A DNA stretch of 64,000 bases from the NCBI GenBank assembly GCA_039619475.1, contig CM077115.1, positions 43,100,685 through 43,164,684 of the forward strand, written 5' to 3'. Positions 23,301 through 34,300 of this stretch are shown here, piece by piece (positions within the stretch are counted from its first letter, which is position 1; each line of letters begins with the position of its first letter). Source of the DNA: Icerya purchasi (taxonomy: Eukaryota > Arthropoda > Insecta > Hemiptera > Monophlebidae). Position numbers and translations under genes: made by a program. The notes under the pieces were generated by a model. It saw only the letters and a program-made list of their open reading frames with translations, ran no database searches and was not told the origin of the DNA.

Positions 23301-26300
23301 ACGAATAAGAATAGTTGCAATGCAACATCTTCTAACTTTTCAAGTTATATGTTTTAGCGAGAATTCAGGATACATTTATTGTATTCTCTTTAACCCAGGA
23401 CTGTAACGCTCTAACAGGCCGCTGCAAATATTCACCGTTAGATTCAACAATTTAATTGTTTTAGACGTTAAAGCGTTTCCTGCAAAACAAATTTCCTCTA
23501 ATGAATTCTATACGTTATCGAATCGAATGTGTCCTTAACTGAATAACGTATTTATCATCGGTAGAGCATCTGTAAGGCTATTATGGAAACTATAAATGAA
23601 CGTATTTTGTTACAGAAGGAATATCGTTCCAATATTCTTCTACAATTTTGTTTTTATTTGACTTCAGCCAAACTCAACAGTTATTTAAATCGGAAACCAA
23701 CCAAAACCGAAGAAATCGAGTAGAATATGAAGACAAACATACAGGAGACCAGGCGCGGGTAAATGTGAGAAATTGTAAAGTCATTATTTCCTATAGGAAC
23801 ATTTCTCGAAATATGATATAAATACTATTATTTGAAAAAATTTAAAAAGACGGCTTAGATTTGCTATAATGTCTACATGATAGTTTCTAAGACAGACGGA
23901 AATTCAGGTATATCTTGAAAATTTCCACTTGTAATATATATATATATATATATATATTGATTTTCGTAAATATGAATATTTTAATTGTTGACACCGGCGA
24001 GACAATAGGAGCAATATTTCTTCTTGACGCTCGCGATTTTATAACTGTTCTTTGTTTTAGAAGAACATACATTTAGTAACGGCATATTCTGATACTCGAA
24101 GCCTTGCATGAGCTTATACTTTGTGAAAACTCTGATGGTAAAAAGTTTTTCATCTTTCACATAAACTATTCTAATTTTCGACTCTAGTTGTTGTGCAACA
24201 GCAATTCGTAAAATTATAGCAATTTACACAAAATTTCTAATCTATTAACGACAAGTTACTTACCCGGTGCATAACTCAAAATATTTAAGGAGGGGTTTTC
24301 CGCTGACAGTGTACGGAAGTACATTTCACGTGCAGCTTTTCCGATGCAATAATAAGCCATCCCTTTAAACGGTTTAATGGCAGCCAACGATGTAATATTC
24401 AGTATGCACTGTTCGCCGCTAGTAAATAACTCAAGGAAGGTGCGCGTCAAAGCGGTAACCGAATATAAGTTCAGCGACATATATCTGCGCATAAATTAGT
24501 GAATTAAAAAAAAACGACGTAGTTTTATAAATAGAATCAAATAAGTATTACACTCTTGTAATCATCACCATCATCATCATTTATTCACTCGATATCCAAG
24601 TAAGGAGAAGCATCCACAAGGAGAAGAGTTGATAATTTAACAGAAAATGGAACGCTACAATCGTGCGAGTTTCAACATAGGAACTGATACGCTACAGCTT
24701 CTATACTGCCTATACAGCCGTAACAAGCGATTCAGTGGCAAAGTTAAACCAAAACGACCGGGCACATTATGACTACGATAGATGTACAAGAGGGAAAGAA
24801 GAAAGGAATTAGGGTAACAAGGCAATTGTTAATATGCACCGCTATGTTTGATTTATTATGAAACAAATGCAGTCCTATTTATGTACATTAACTAGCGTAC
24901 ACATGGCGTATGGTATACGTGATAGGTTGTCATTATCTTCCGTATGATTTTATTAACGATTAATGTAATTTAATTTTTCTAACAATTTCTGTGGTCACCT
25001 GGGATCGAACTCAAGACTTCCATAACCAAAGCCGAGTGATCAAGCAACTAGGCTATCGCGACGACACTCTCCATAATATGCGTATGAATACTGTCACAAT
25101 TAGTCATCTTTTCCAATCAAGCAAATGCCAGATTATCGATCCCCTATTGAATGTAATATTTATAATAAATAGTTCGAGGGACTTAATAGTAGGACCGAAT
25201 ACATAAAAACGCGACCATTATAAAACAACAATTGCCAGTCAACAATAGAAGTAACTGTTTCGACTACTTATAGACAGTACTTACTCCGTTACTTTTATTA
25301 ATAATAATACGAACCTCTAGACGGGATTCGGTAATAACAGAAAAGCAACAGCGCCCCGTTTCATTATTTTCGAAAACGTTATTGTTTTTTATTGCTGTTG
25401 TTACGCATAACAGTTGGGTAATTTGAAATAATTTACTCGTCATACTGCAGAGATTTGATATATTTTTTCCATTTTATATTTAACTATATAATAAATTAAG
25501 TATTAAATTGTCTATACTTTATTACTGTAATAAATGTATCAATTATGTACAAAATCTAAGCAGAAAGTTAAATTGAGCGATTTATGCCCAGAATGCTAGG
25601 TCAAGATTAAGTTAAATAGCGGTGCTTGTTTAGGTCCTCTCCTCGTGCATTATAAAATTGTAAAGACTTTCAGACGATAAATGCATTAATCAGAAAAATT
25701 ATTATTATTATTATTATTATTATTATTGATATATCTAGTTTTTGCGTCTCTTAATCTACTTCTGTTTACACTATAAGCCGTGGGTATCTCGTTATTACAA
25801 TGTCTCATTATGTACCACTTGACACTGTGTGACCGATCTTTTAGTCGGTAAACAAAATATTCTATAACAAAAAGTACGCGCAGGATAGATTGGTCCAGCG
25901 CTCATGAATTCGCAGTTAATCTTAAATCATTATTTAATTCTGTGTAATTAGGAGTATCCTCTTCGTTGCGCTAAAAGTTGAGGTGCTGTGAAGTTTAGAT
26001 ACTTAATCCTTCTTCTCCGACGGAGCGGAACCTTTGTAAGAAGCAAGCATTTTCTGTTAGACCAAGTGCAGATGCATAATAAACAAACGCCAACTCCGGC
26101 TTACGTCTGTCGACGCTATTGCTGTTAACGTTTGTAACAGTGTGGATCTTGGTCACAATATTCATCAGGGTCTCTGCACCCGGGTGCATCGATGCGGTTA
26201 AACTGTCTTCTTGGAAAAGTGGAATATAGCTCTCCTCGCTGATAAGTTCATTCCGTTTTGAACTACTGGTCTTTGACAGATATTTAGGCGTGGAAGATCA

Positions 26301-29300
26301 TAAGAGAGGTGGCGTACACGAGAGGGGCGCTGCGGCAGGTCACTTCTTCTGACGGGTGTAGGAGAGGCAACGACGCCGACTGGTTCATCTGCCAGCACCA
26401 CTCTGTAATTCATCTGTTGATTAAAGGTAGGATAAGTTAGAGGGCTCTTTTGAAGTTGCTCGAATTATTCGAATTCCAATTTCAGTTACCCCGGACATTT
26501 TGATAAGAGCGAGAATTCTAATAATTACTCCGACTGTAGTATTATTATTACCATCTTCACCCAAATGTAAAGATACTCAATGGGATTTAAAAAACAGAAG
26601 CATTATTTGAATAACTTTACTACTTATTACCGTATTTATGCACCATCCGCTTGGGTATGTAGTTATAGTAAGTAGTACAAATAAATATATTAAGTATATA
26701 CAAGTCTAGGGATTAAGTAATTTTTCCTTTGTACAGTGATTGGCTAAGATTAGGCTTAACAGCGATCCTTACTCAGGTACTCTCCTCGTACATTATAAAA
26801 CTGTAAGTAGACTTTTAAAAAATAAATAAAAATGTTCATATCTTATAAAATTTTGCGTACAGGGTGGATCAAAAGAATCTGCTCAAGGGCCATTATTAAC
26901 TGCGCATCACGGTTTTAAACTTTTATTCTCAAAAAATGCATATAACATGTAAATCAAGCAACATTTCAGATAAAACAAAACATTTATTCAGGGGAAATTA
27001 ACAAAAAAAATTAAAATTAGATAAAAACTCGCGAAAATAAATAAAAAAAAAACCCAGATATTATGAAAAATAAACGACACATTTATTTGCGGTAAAAAAA
27101 ATCAAAAGCATGACAAAAATGAAACAATTACGTATAGTAAAAAAAAAAAAGCTTGGAATTTAGACAAACGCGACTCGAAAAAATTTATTTTTTTATTGAT
27201 TCTGGTTTTTGTAGCCCTATCAAACGTAAAGTAGACATGTTAGATATCACTGGATTCATTAAAGTCTGGGTTATAATCCTTATTCATTTAAAATGCTGGT
27301 TGGCACGGTTGGTGTATTGTTTGAACCGGTTTTTGTTTAACGACAACAAAATAATAAAAAAAAAAAAACAGCTCTCTTTACGACTTCGTTTCAACTTCTA
27401 TGCCATTTGCATGAATTTTTTGCTTAAACAAACCTATTAATGTGTGCTAGGAACTTCGGGCTATCAGCTAAAATCAATTTTGATTTTATTCCTCAATCAC
27501 TACTATTTCGTTTCGACAAAGTTTGCGATGTCCCAACCGATCTGTCCACCAATGAACTACTCTCACACTGCCTTCTGAAGTACCAATCTCCAGTATTCAA
27601 AGATTACATAAATGTATTTCCGAAAAATTTTTTGCACCAATTCCTGTTGTAGAAATTTAATTTAATGGTTCTATGATACTCAACGCATTAAAGTGGAATT
27701 CGTAGACCTAAATTGTGCTACAACTGCCTTCGATTTGGCCATTTCAGTTAATCATGCCGCAGCAGACCTATCTGCTCCTTATGATAGCCATTCTTCTTCT
27801 GAATGTATCATCACTCAAAAAAGTAATCCATCTGGCTTCCATTGTTTTCATTCCGACGGAAATGACTCTACTCTCCACGATTCTTGTCCGGTATTTGTGA
27901 AGCAAGTAAAAATACATAAAATCACAAGCCTCGAAAACCTTTCTTACTCCGAAGCTAAGAATATCAGTCAGGGTAAGTTGGTTTCCCTGACTTTCACCTT
28001 TGCTGATATTTCCAACCCTACCAATTTCTCCGCCTTACAAGACTCTTCCAACAGCTCAAAAAGAAATCGTCAGAATTATTCCAGCAGCTCTTCTTCATAT
28101 ATCAGGCTACCCGCCCCAAACCATGATTATCAGCTTAAACAAAATTCTTTCAATAAGTAATATGCCAATTTGACCATTAATGATGGCTCCGACGGTTTTA
28201 AAATCGTAGTAACTTTGCCAATCAGCTTTTTCTCTAATTTCACTTTTATTTCGTTTTATATTCATGTGTATTTGCTCTGTTATTCCTTATATGTTTTCTT
28301 TCTTTTTACATAATATTTCTCTTCTGTTCATGTGTTTTAATTTCCGGTCGCCTTATTATTTTTGTTAATTTTTATCTTTTTCTATTTTCCCTTTTTATCT
28401 ATAATTATTTTTAAAAATGGTTATAGAAATTATTTATATTTATCTGGTAATGGTGTCCATTGCTTCGGTTTCAACATTGATTTTATAAAGGCCCTATAGC
28501 TTCGTCTTTTTACGTGTTTTTTTCTGTCATTTGGTATTGTATTTTGTACGGTGCTTTCCGTTAGTGTTGCTTTCTGCCTTTATTTGATTGATTGATGTCC
28601 TCTTCATTGTGGTGGAATGAAAATTGTAAGGCGACCTTTAATTTAAGGACGTCTACTTATAGAACTTTCCGCTCCTGTCCTTCTCTTTCCAACTTTCTAG
28701 CTCATAAGAATGCCAATGCTACAGCCAGATTTGCTTTTACAACAGTTTAAAAAAACTCGTGGAAAATCTCATACTCCTCTTTTTCTCGATCCACTCCTAT
28801 TTCTCATGTATAGAAAATGGCTAAGGGCTTTAAATCCTTTCTCTCTCAATGCCTTCCCAAGCATAATTTCCTCCCTAAAACTCATACTATTTATTGATTC
28901 TATGGCTCCTAGCCATGTTTCTAACTTCCAGGAATCCTTCCCTTTTTCGTCTGCTTCACCAAATTTTCTTACTTCTCCTTTTACTTTATCAGAACTTCGT
29001 TTATCTTTAATCAATAGATGGGATCATTTCTTCTGTTCTTAAAAATATTTCTGATTTTTCTCTCTAGATAATTTTAAATATTTTTAACTCCTTTCTTGGT
29101 TCCTTCCTAGAACATTTATTATTGTTCCTATTCCAAAACTTTATTCTTTTTCGTTTTGTCCAGTTTTTCTTGCTCCATGTGCTAAGAAGCTTTACGGAAG
29201 TTTAATTTACAGACGATCATCTCGTGCTACTCCTTATACACTTTCTGTGGATTTTCGGTCACTCTGACACTGATGGCAATGACACGGCAGATTTTCCAGC

Positions 29301-31283
29301 TCGGTCGGCCGCTCTCAATGGTCCTTTCTCTAGCCTCTTTCCAGCTTCCGACTTAGTCCTCCTTTCCTCAATCAATCATTCCAGACTTTGATTGGATAGA
29401 TACCATTCCTTATTCTCTAATCTCGCTTCGCACTATCTTCTTATACAACCGGCACCCAGTCTTCAGTCTTGGTTTCTTTCTATTCCGTTCAGTCGTCGTT
29501 CTACTATTGCCTCCTTACTCAGATTAAAAATTAATCATTCTCTTTTTCACGCTTCTCGCTTTCATTTTTCTTTATTTTCTTCTCCTTTCTGTCCCTTCCA
29601 AAACTCTGATTCTCCTTTTGAATGAGACGCAAACCACGATTTCTTCGAATGGTCGACTCTTATGAATGAACGTTCCCTTTTGCATTGAAAAATCTTTGCT
29701 CTTGGCTCTTGGTCTTCCAACTCGTTACAGTGCTTCCTTTATCCTTTCCTTTCCATCTTCATCAATAATTCCCTTACTTCAATCCTTTATTCTTTTCATC
29801 TCTTATCGCCTCAGAATCGAATTGCCTAGCATAATACATTCAACTAGTTGGGTCAAAGCCACGGAAAAGCCCAAAAACATTATATTGTTTACGTTTTGCT
29901 TTAAACTATTATCACGATCTATTTTGGATTTTTATAATTTCAATTTTTGATCTAGAGTTCTTAGTTTTTAAATTAATTTTTCTACTTCTTGTAGGTTATT
30001 TGCAATCAGAACCGCGCCATAAGTAATGCAAAAATTGGCAAATTTCTCCCTTCTCAAGAGAATCACACAACATTATCTGTTTACATTAAAAATTAAGGGA
30101 ACAGAACGTATCGCTGTCTAACTCCTCTTTCAATAATATATCCTTTTGTGAATGTATTACCTATGTTGTACTACGCTATCATTTTTATTAGATAATAATT
30201 ACAATTTTACCAGCAGTTAAATCCAAAACGGAAGAAAGGATTGAAATTTCGAGAATATTGCAATAAAGTTGGATAAATTTTGAAAAATATTACAACATAC
30301 GGGTAGAATTTAAAACAAATTCGCCGTAATGTCGTTCATAAAAACGTCAAGATTTATTTATTTATATATATATATAAGTGTGTGTGTGTGTGTGTGTATG
30401 TGTACATTAATAAAGAACTAACCTGTCCCATGTCTCTTTATCTGATATTTTAGAAGCTGGTACGTCAACAATTATGCTGGCTGCGTTATGAACCAAAAAT
30501 GATAATTCATGATCATTTTTTTTATACTGGTCTAATATAGAATGAAATGTACCCGTATCAGCGTACGTTAAATCTAAAGGATGCACCTATTGCATGCAAC
30601 AATAATACAGTTACTATTACATTTTTTAAAATTAATGACATCCAAAAAATGTACAAATTTTACTATTAAAAATATCCGAGGAATTAAATTAAAAAACAAA
30701 ATTAATTAAACATTATTTTAAGTTACGTTTAAGTTGAGTTCTTAAATTGTTTTCTTCAAATTTATATACATATATAATATATACGAGTGTGAAGTTAAAA
30801 AAATTCTGTTAATTTTTGTTGATAGTAATTGTTGATAAAATTCGATTTTTAAAACCTTATCACACATATTTACATTTAGTTTTAAAAAATGTTAATTTCC
30901 ATCATCAAAAAACTTTTACAACTTTGATCATTTTTTTTTTTTTTATCCACACCTAAATTTTCAATTCAAAAGAAATCAGTATTATATCATCGTTAATGCA
31001 ATCAGTTGACTTCAGCCGATATTCCATTTTTTTTTTTTCTTCTTTTTTATTAATAAAATATTAAGTTACTTACAATTACGTTTATTTCTGGAGTTTTCGA
31101 AATAATTAATTCCTTTGTTTCATTTAAGTTCTTTTCCGATCGAGCCAATAATAAAACTGTTGATTTTGGACTTAAATGACGGCTAAATTCGATCGCAAGA
31201 TTTCTCCCTATTCCTTGACTAGCTCCGGTGATAATTAAAAAGGTAGAACGATTCCAAAATGGCGTTTTATTTATATCGCTCAT
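17363..31283 (-). CDS. SPR: Sepiapterin reductase (SDR family), 4 exons, 262 aa
   Basis: Exons in transcript order are 31283-31074, 30586-30423, 24484-24264 and 17556-17363. All have AG/GT boundaries, and the 789 nt join in frame. The enzyme is a cytosolic NADPH-dependent short-chain reductase that performs the last step of tetrahydrobiopterin synthesis and also feeds pteridine pigment pathways in insects. Visible features are the nucleotide-binding TGASQGIG (residues 19-26), VHNAAS after the second intron side, the catalytic S157 in NITSLAAIKPFKG, and Y170-CIG-K174. The C-terminal end GDRIDFFDEV places an Asp at 257, the pterin-anchoring position of the family. Its length and catalytic numbering match the human enzyme as I recall it. 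An in-frame TAA lies 46-48 nt before the ATG. Introns of 0.49, 5.9 and 6.7 kb hold repeats and a dead LINE. Nothing suggests loss of function. Confidence 0.95.
17890..18100 (+). repeat. Dispersed repeat with GGGGCTGTGCCCC hairpin, copy 1
   Basis: After (TG)n/(TA)n the sequence CCATTTTGGCCTCGCAAG and GGGCTGTGCCCCTTGACCCC, then TTCTATACTTTGTATAAAA and AACATAATCACAAAAATCC, recurs nearly verbatim at 63815-64000. A third, more diverged relative lies at 18318-18430. It lies just inside the last intron of the sepiapterin reductase gene. No coding capacity was seen. Confidence 0.6.
18318..18430 (+). repeat. Diverged third copy of the GGGGCT-type repeat
   Basis: GAGCTTTGCCCCTTGACCCC followed about 50 bp later by CTTCTATACTTTGTATAGAA matches the core and the downstream block of the repeat at 17890-18100. 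Confidence 0.45.
18617..19240 (+). repeat. About 620-bp interspersed repeat, copy 1 (hAT-like ends)
   Basis: Starts CAAGGGCGGATCCGG and ends CCCCCACTG. Internal blocks TAATTACGTAATATCTTATA, TACCTTGTTTCATAAAGAAA and AAATTATAAAATTGTAGCTA recur in order at 43214-43857. Flanking octamers ATATATCC and ATATACCT match at 6 of 8, compatible with an old hAT target duplication. Non-coding. Confidence 0.5.
21490..21756 (-). other. Unassigned 88-codon open frame in a less AT-rich patch
   Basis: Within the last intron of sepiapterin reductase, a less AT-rich patch (about 21490-22080) carries an open frame with a well-mixed composition, including the stretch QILYPGAAVCTAVHGVLWFQ. I do not recognise a family. 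It could be a piece of a processed or nested gene, or chance. No splice context or partner exon was found. Confidence 0.15.
24987..25063 (-). repeat. tRNA-derived SINE head (candidate)
   Basis: On the minus strand GCGATAGCCTAGTTGCTTG gives a box A-like segment, and GAGTTCGATCCCAGG about 35 bases later gives a good box B (GTTCGATCC). The spacing fits a tRNA-derived Pol III promoter, but the sequence does not fold into a complete cloverleaf with a clear anticodon arm, so it is called SINE-like. Confidence 0.4.
25590..25690 (+). repeat. Short direct repeat, left copy
   Basis: Shares TCCTCTCCTCGTGCATTATAA and nearby AAGATTAAGTTAAATAGCGG with 26745-26825, about 1.14 kb apart in the same orientation. 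The two bracket a segment (25985-26420) with unusually even base composition. Confidence 0.45.
25985..26420 (-). other. Segment with two adjacent minus-strand open frames, unassigned
   Basis: Minus-strand open frames of 71 codons (26413-26198, including the stretch SDLPQRPSRVRHLSYDLPRL) and 64 codons (26189-25995) follow each other with a few bases between. The composition is more balanced than in the surrounding intron. No family recognised. A retroelement gag or UTR piece is possible. Confidence 0.2.
26745..26825 (+). repeat. Short direct repeat, right copy
   Basis: TACTCTCCTCGTACATTATA and TAAGATTAGGCTTAACAGCG mirror the left copy at 25590-25690. Confidence 0.45.
27430..29960 (+). pseudogene. 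Degenerate I-type non-LTR retrotransposon (gag to RNase H)
   Basis: Collinear remnants of a whole LINE are present. The gag-like ORF1 includes a CCHC zinc knuckle at 27716-27757 (C-x2-C-x4-H-x4-C, CYNCLRFGH), now broken by a stop. It continues with CPVFVKQVKIHKITSLENLS and YSEAKNISQGK near 27883-27970, matching the end of LINE gag proteins. At 28705-28860 a pre-RT linker resembles ARFAF..KKSW. At 29240-29330 an RNase H remnant reads HSDTDGNDTADFPARSAA (usual HxGIxGNExADxxA). At 29505-29600 LRLKINHSLFHASRFHF matches the terminal block. Most of the RT is deleted. The copy is pyrimidine-rich like 11640-12725 and lies in the second intron of sepiapterin reductase. Confidence 0.65.
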
Positions 31284-31350
31284 TTTAAACAGAAATATTA
31301 AAAGACTAAAATATTTCTTAATTTTAAATTAATATTTCTTTAAGCCAATG

Positions 31351-34300
31351 TTAATCGTTCCGACTGTTTTCGGACAATACGTCGTATTTCAACAGTTCTA
31401 ATACTTCGCCGACCGTTAAAGGCTGCTGCGGATTCAGTTGATATTTCAGCTTAAAGATTAACGAATTCACATAAATCGGATCTTCCCAATCTAAGTTTTC
31501 GTTCAAATTTAAATTGTCCTTCGAATGACGTGTTAATAAGCGCTTCATATAAAAATTACGCGCATTTTCTACCGATCCTATAAGATCCTCTTTTTCCTTA
31601 GATTTCGCCGGTGATTTTAATTTTCGTAATTTGTTTTCTGAAATGTAAATATTATACGCGTAATTAACAAAAATTAAAATATTTTTATATTATCAGGGAG
31701 TAAGTTATATTAATACATAAAATCGATTCTCACTGACTGGTCTTAAACAAAAGAATTCCCACTGAGAGAGCTAACCAGCGCACTTTAATAGCATATCCCT
31801 GTATTATTGCCTGGTGTGATCATGTCGTTAGAGGCGAAGACCGATGGATAAATCTGTCAACATCATGTAAACCTGATGGGAAACGAGCTTCAGGACAACT
31901 GAAAAAAATGTTAGATAGATGAAATTCAAAAATTTAGGGAAAATTGGCGCGAGGAAGGAAAAGATCGCTGCGACTGGAAAAAATTGAGGGAGGCTTTCGT
32001 CCAACAGTGGACTGATAACGGCTAGAGAATAAAAAGAATACGAAGAAGTCTACTGCGTATAGTACGATCTCCCATCACACGTGTACAACATGTTACACCA
32101 TTTGTTATTTTTTTGTCATTATTTTTCATTAAGAGTATAGTGAAATTTTAAAACTTTAGAGTAAGTACAATTTGTATATTCTGAAAATAAATAAATAAAT
32201 AATTAAATAATTTCCTAACGTTGCAGTTACTTAATGTTACATTTACGTTATACAAATTTTCATTCACTGTTCTCACACATATATATATATATATATATAT
32301 AACATTGATTATTTTTAATTGGAAACATGAATTTACGTCACTTAAACTTTGTTGTACTTATAAACTTAAACATTTTTGAAAAACAATTAAAACATTCGCA
32401 AATTACATTTTACATTTTGATTTTATTCTGTTTAATAACATTACTTTGTGTTTATAAAGTATTTATATCCCAACACCAAAATCGATTTTAATTTTCTAAG
32501 TTGATTTTAAAGGGAATTTCTCTAATAGAAAAAATTATTTAACCAAAATCGGTTGAAAATTAATCGAAAGCGCAGTATTTGTAAAGTACCAGCAAAAATA
32601 CTTTTTCTAGTACTTACCTGAAAATCTGGTAGTTAAATCCCACATATTACGTTTTCCAATTTTTATTATAGCGACACATTGAAAAATTTGGTTTCCATAA
32701 AAAGATATTTCGTGGAATACAATTTTTCAGGAATTTTAATCATGAACGCTGTCTTCACAAAAAAGAAGACAAGTAGTGTGGAAATTCATCTTAAAAAAAA
32801 AAAAAAAAAAAATGACGGCACCAAAAGACTAAAAATAAAACAAGATAAATTGAAAACTATCGCAAAAACATGTCAAAGAGTATGAGAATGAGGTTTCTAT
32901 AATCGATGACCAAAATCTGGTGGCACTGGAAAATTCAGAAAATCTATGTAAAGTATGCTGGAGGTAAGTATAATTCTAAGAAAAGTCGACAAAGGTTGTA
33001 CCACTGAAGGCGAAAATCTAACAACTGTTGCTGATAATGAACTTGCTATAGTATCAACAAACAATATTGAAAAGTCTATAGTAAGCCTAGTATCAGTGAA
33101 GCGGTTGAAGTGAATTATGACTACTTCAAAATACCAAGTTCGGAAAATTTCTCACTTCCTACGAGGTTTTAAAGCAACCTTCGTTCGCAAGAAAAATCAG
33201 AAAAAATGGTTATATTCAGAAGAAGAGCAGTCGGTTTATGGTAAGAAACTCGATAATCCTCAAACTTTTATTGCTGAACTAACTAATTTTCGCCATCGTT
33301 ATACTCGAATAGAAGAACATGAGAGAAGTAATGAGCATGATTTTAGTGTAGATGCCTTTTATGAGAATAATGCAAATATACCTTGTCTGACTCAAAATGA
33401 CTGCATCAGTGCAAGAAAACAATAAGTCGAATTTTAAACGAGACTTTGTAAAAAAAAAAAAAATAACAAATGTAATACAGCTGATTGGAAAATACGGGTC
33501 TGTCTTACAGAGAGAACAAACATGAAGGCGCTGTTATAGGCTCTTATATTATTTAGAAAATTCTGCGATTTCGGGTGGTCTTCATTCAATAGTGCATTAG
33601 GACAGATATTTCATATCAGTGGCATGCCAAATTTGGGGGGGGGGGGCAACAGGAGCCCCCTTCACCGAGTAAAAACTGCGGGCGTGACGGCCCCTCAGAA
33701 AAATATATATTATACCAGTATGTATATAACAGTTACTTAATAAAAATCGAAGAAAATTAAACGAAAAGTTAATAAGATTCAATTTTTTAACCACATTAAA
33801 TATTATGTCGTCGTCGCAAAAATAAAACAAAGTGACCACCGAACAGCCGAGGAAACAAAAACCACAAATTTTGGATATTTTGAAAAAATAAAAATTCGAT
33901 AAGAGAAAATCATTTAAAGTAAAAAAGAAAAGTGTTTTTAGCATATTTCAATTCATGGTTAAAGCCTCTTTTTATTGAGATAAAATATTATCAGTAGTGA
34001 TAAAAAAAATACATTACTTTTTTATTAATGTATAGGTGTGATTTATGGTTTTACCTTCCCTGGTTGTGAAACGTTGACACGCCACTGCTTCATATTTAAT
34101 TTGTTTTCAATATATTGCTTAGCTATAATGATAATTGTAGAAAAATAGTTATTTATTTATTTTTCCAATATACACAATTTTAAAATTAAGAATAATAATG
34201 AAGGAATTATATTCATTATAGATAAATTGCAATTACTGTAACTGTATAGTAATAAATTAACAAATGATTGTTTAGAATAGTGATTTATAACAACTTACCT

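Noticed and set aside
24987..25063. A functional tRNA gene
   Set aside because: Box A and B fit, but no complete cloverleaf with a clear anticodon arm could be formed, so it was called SINE-like.
25699..25729. CRISPR-like or satellite array
   Set aside because: It is a simple TTA microsatellite with no spacers. No CRISPR array occurs in the window.
33597..33944. 115-codon minus-strand open frame
   Set aside because: It lies almost wholly inside the hAT-like MITE defined by TIRs and a target duplication, and reads through its poly(G) tract.
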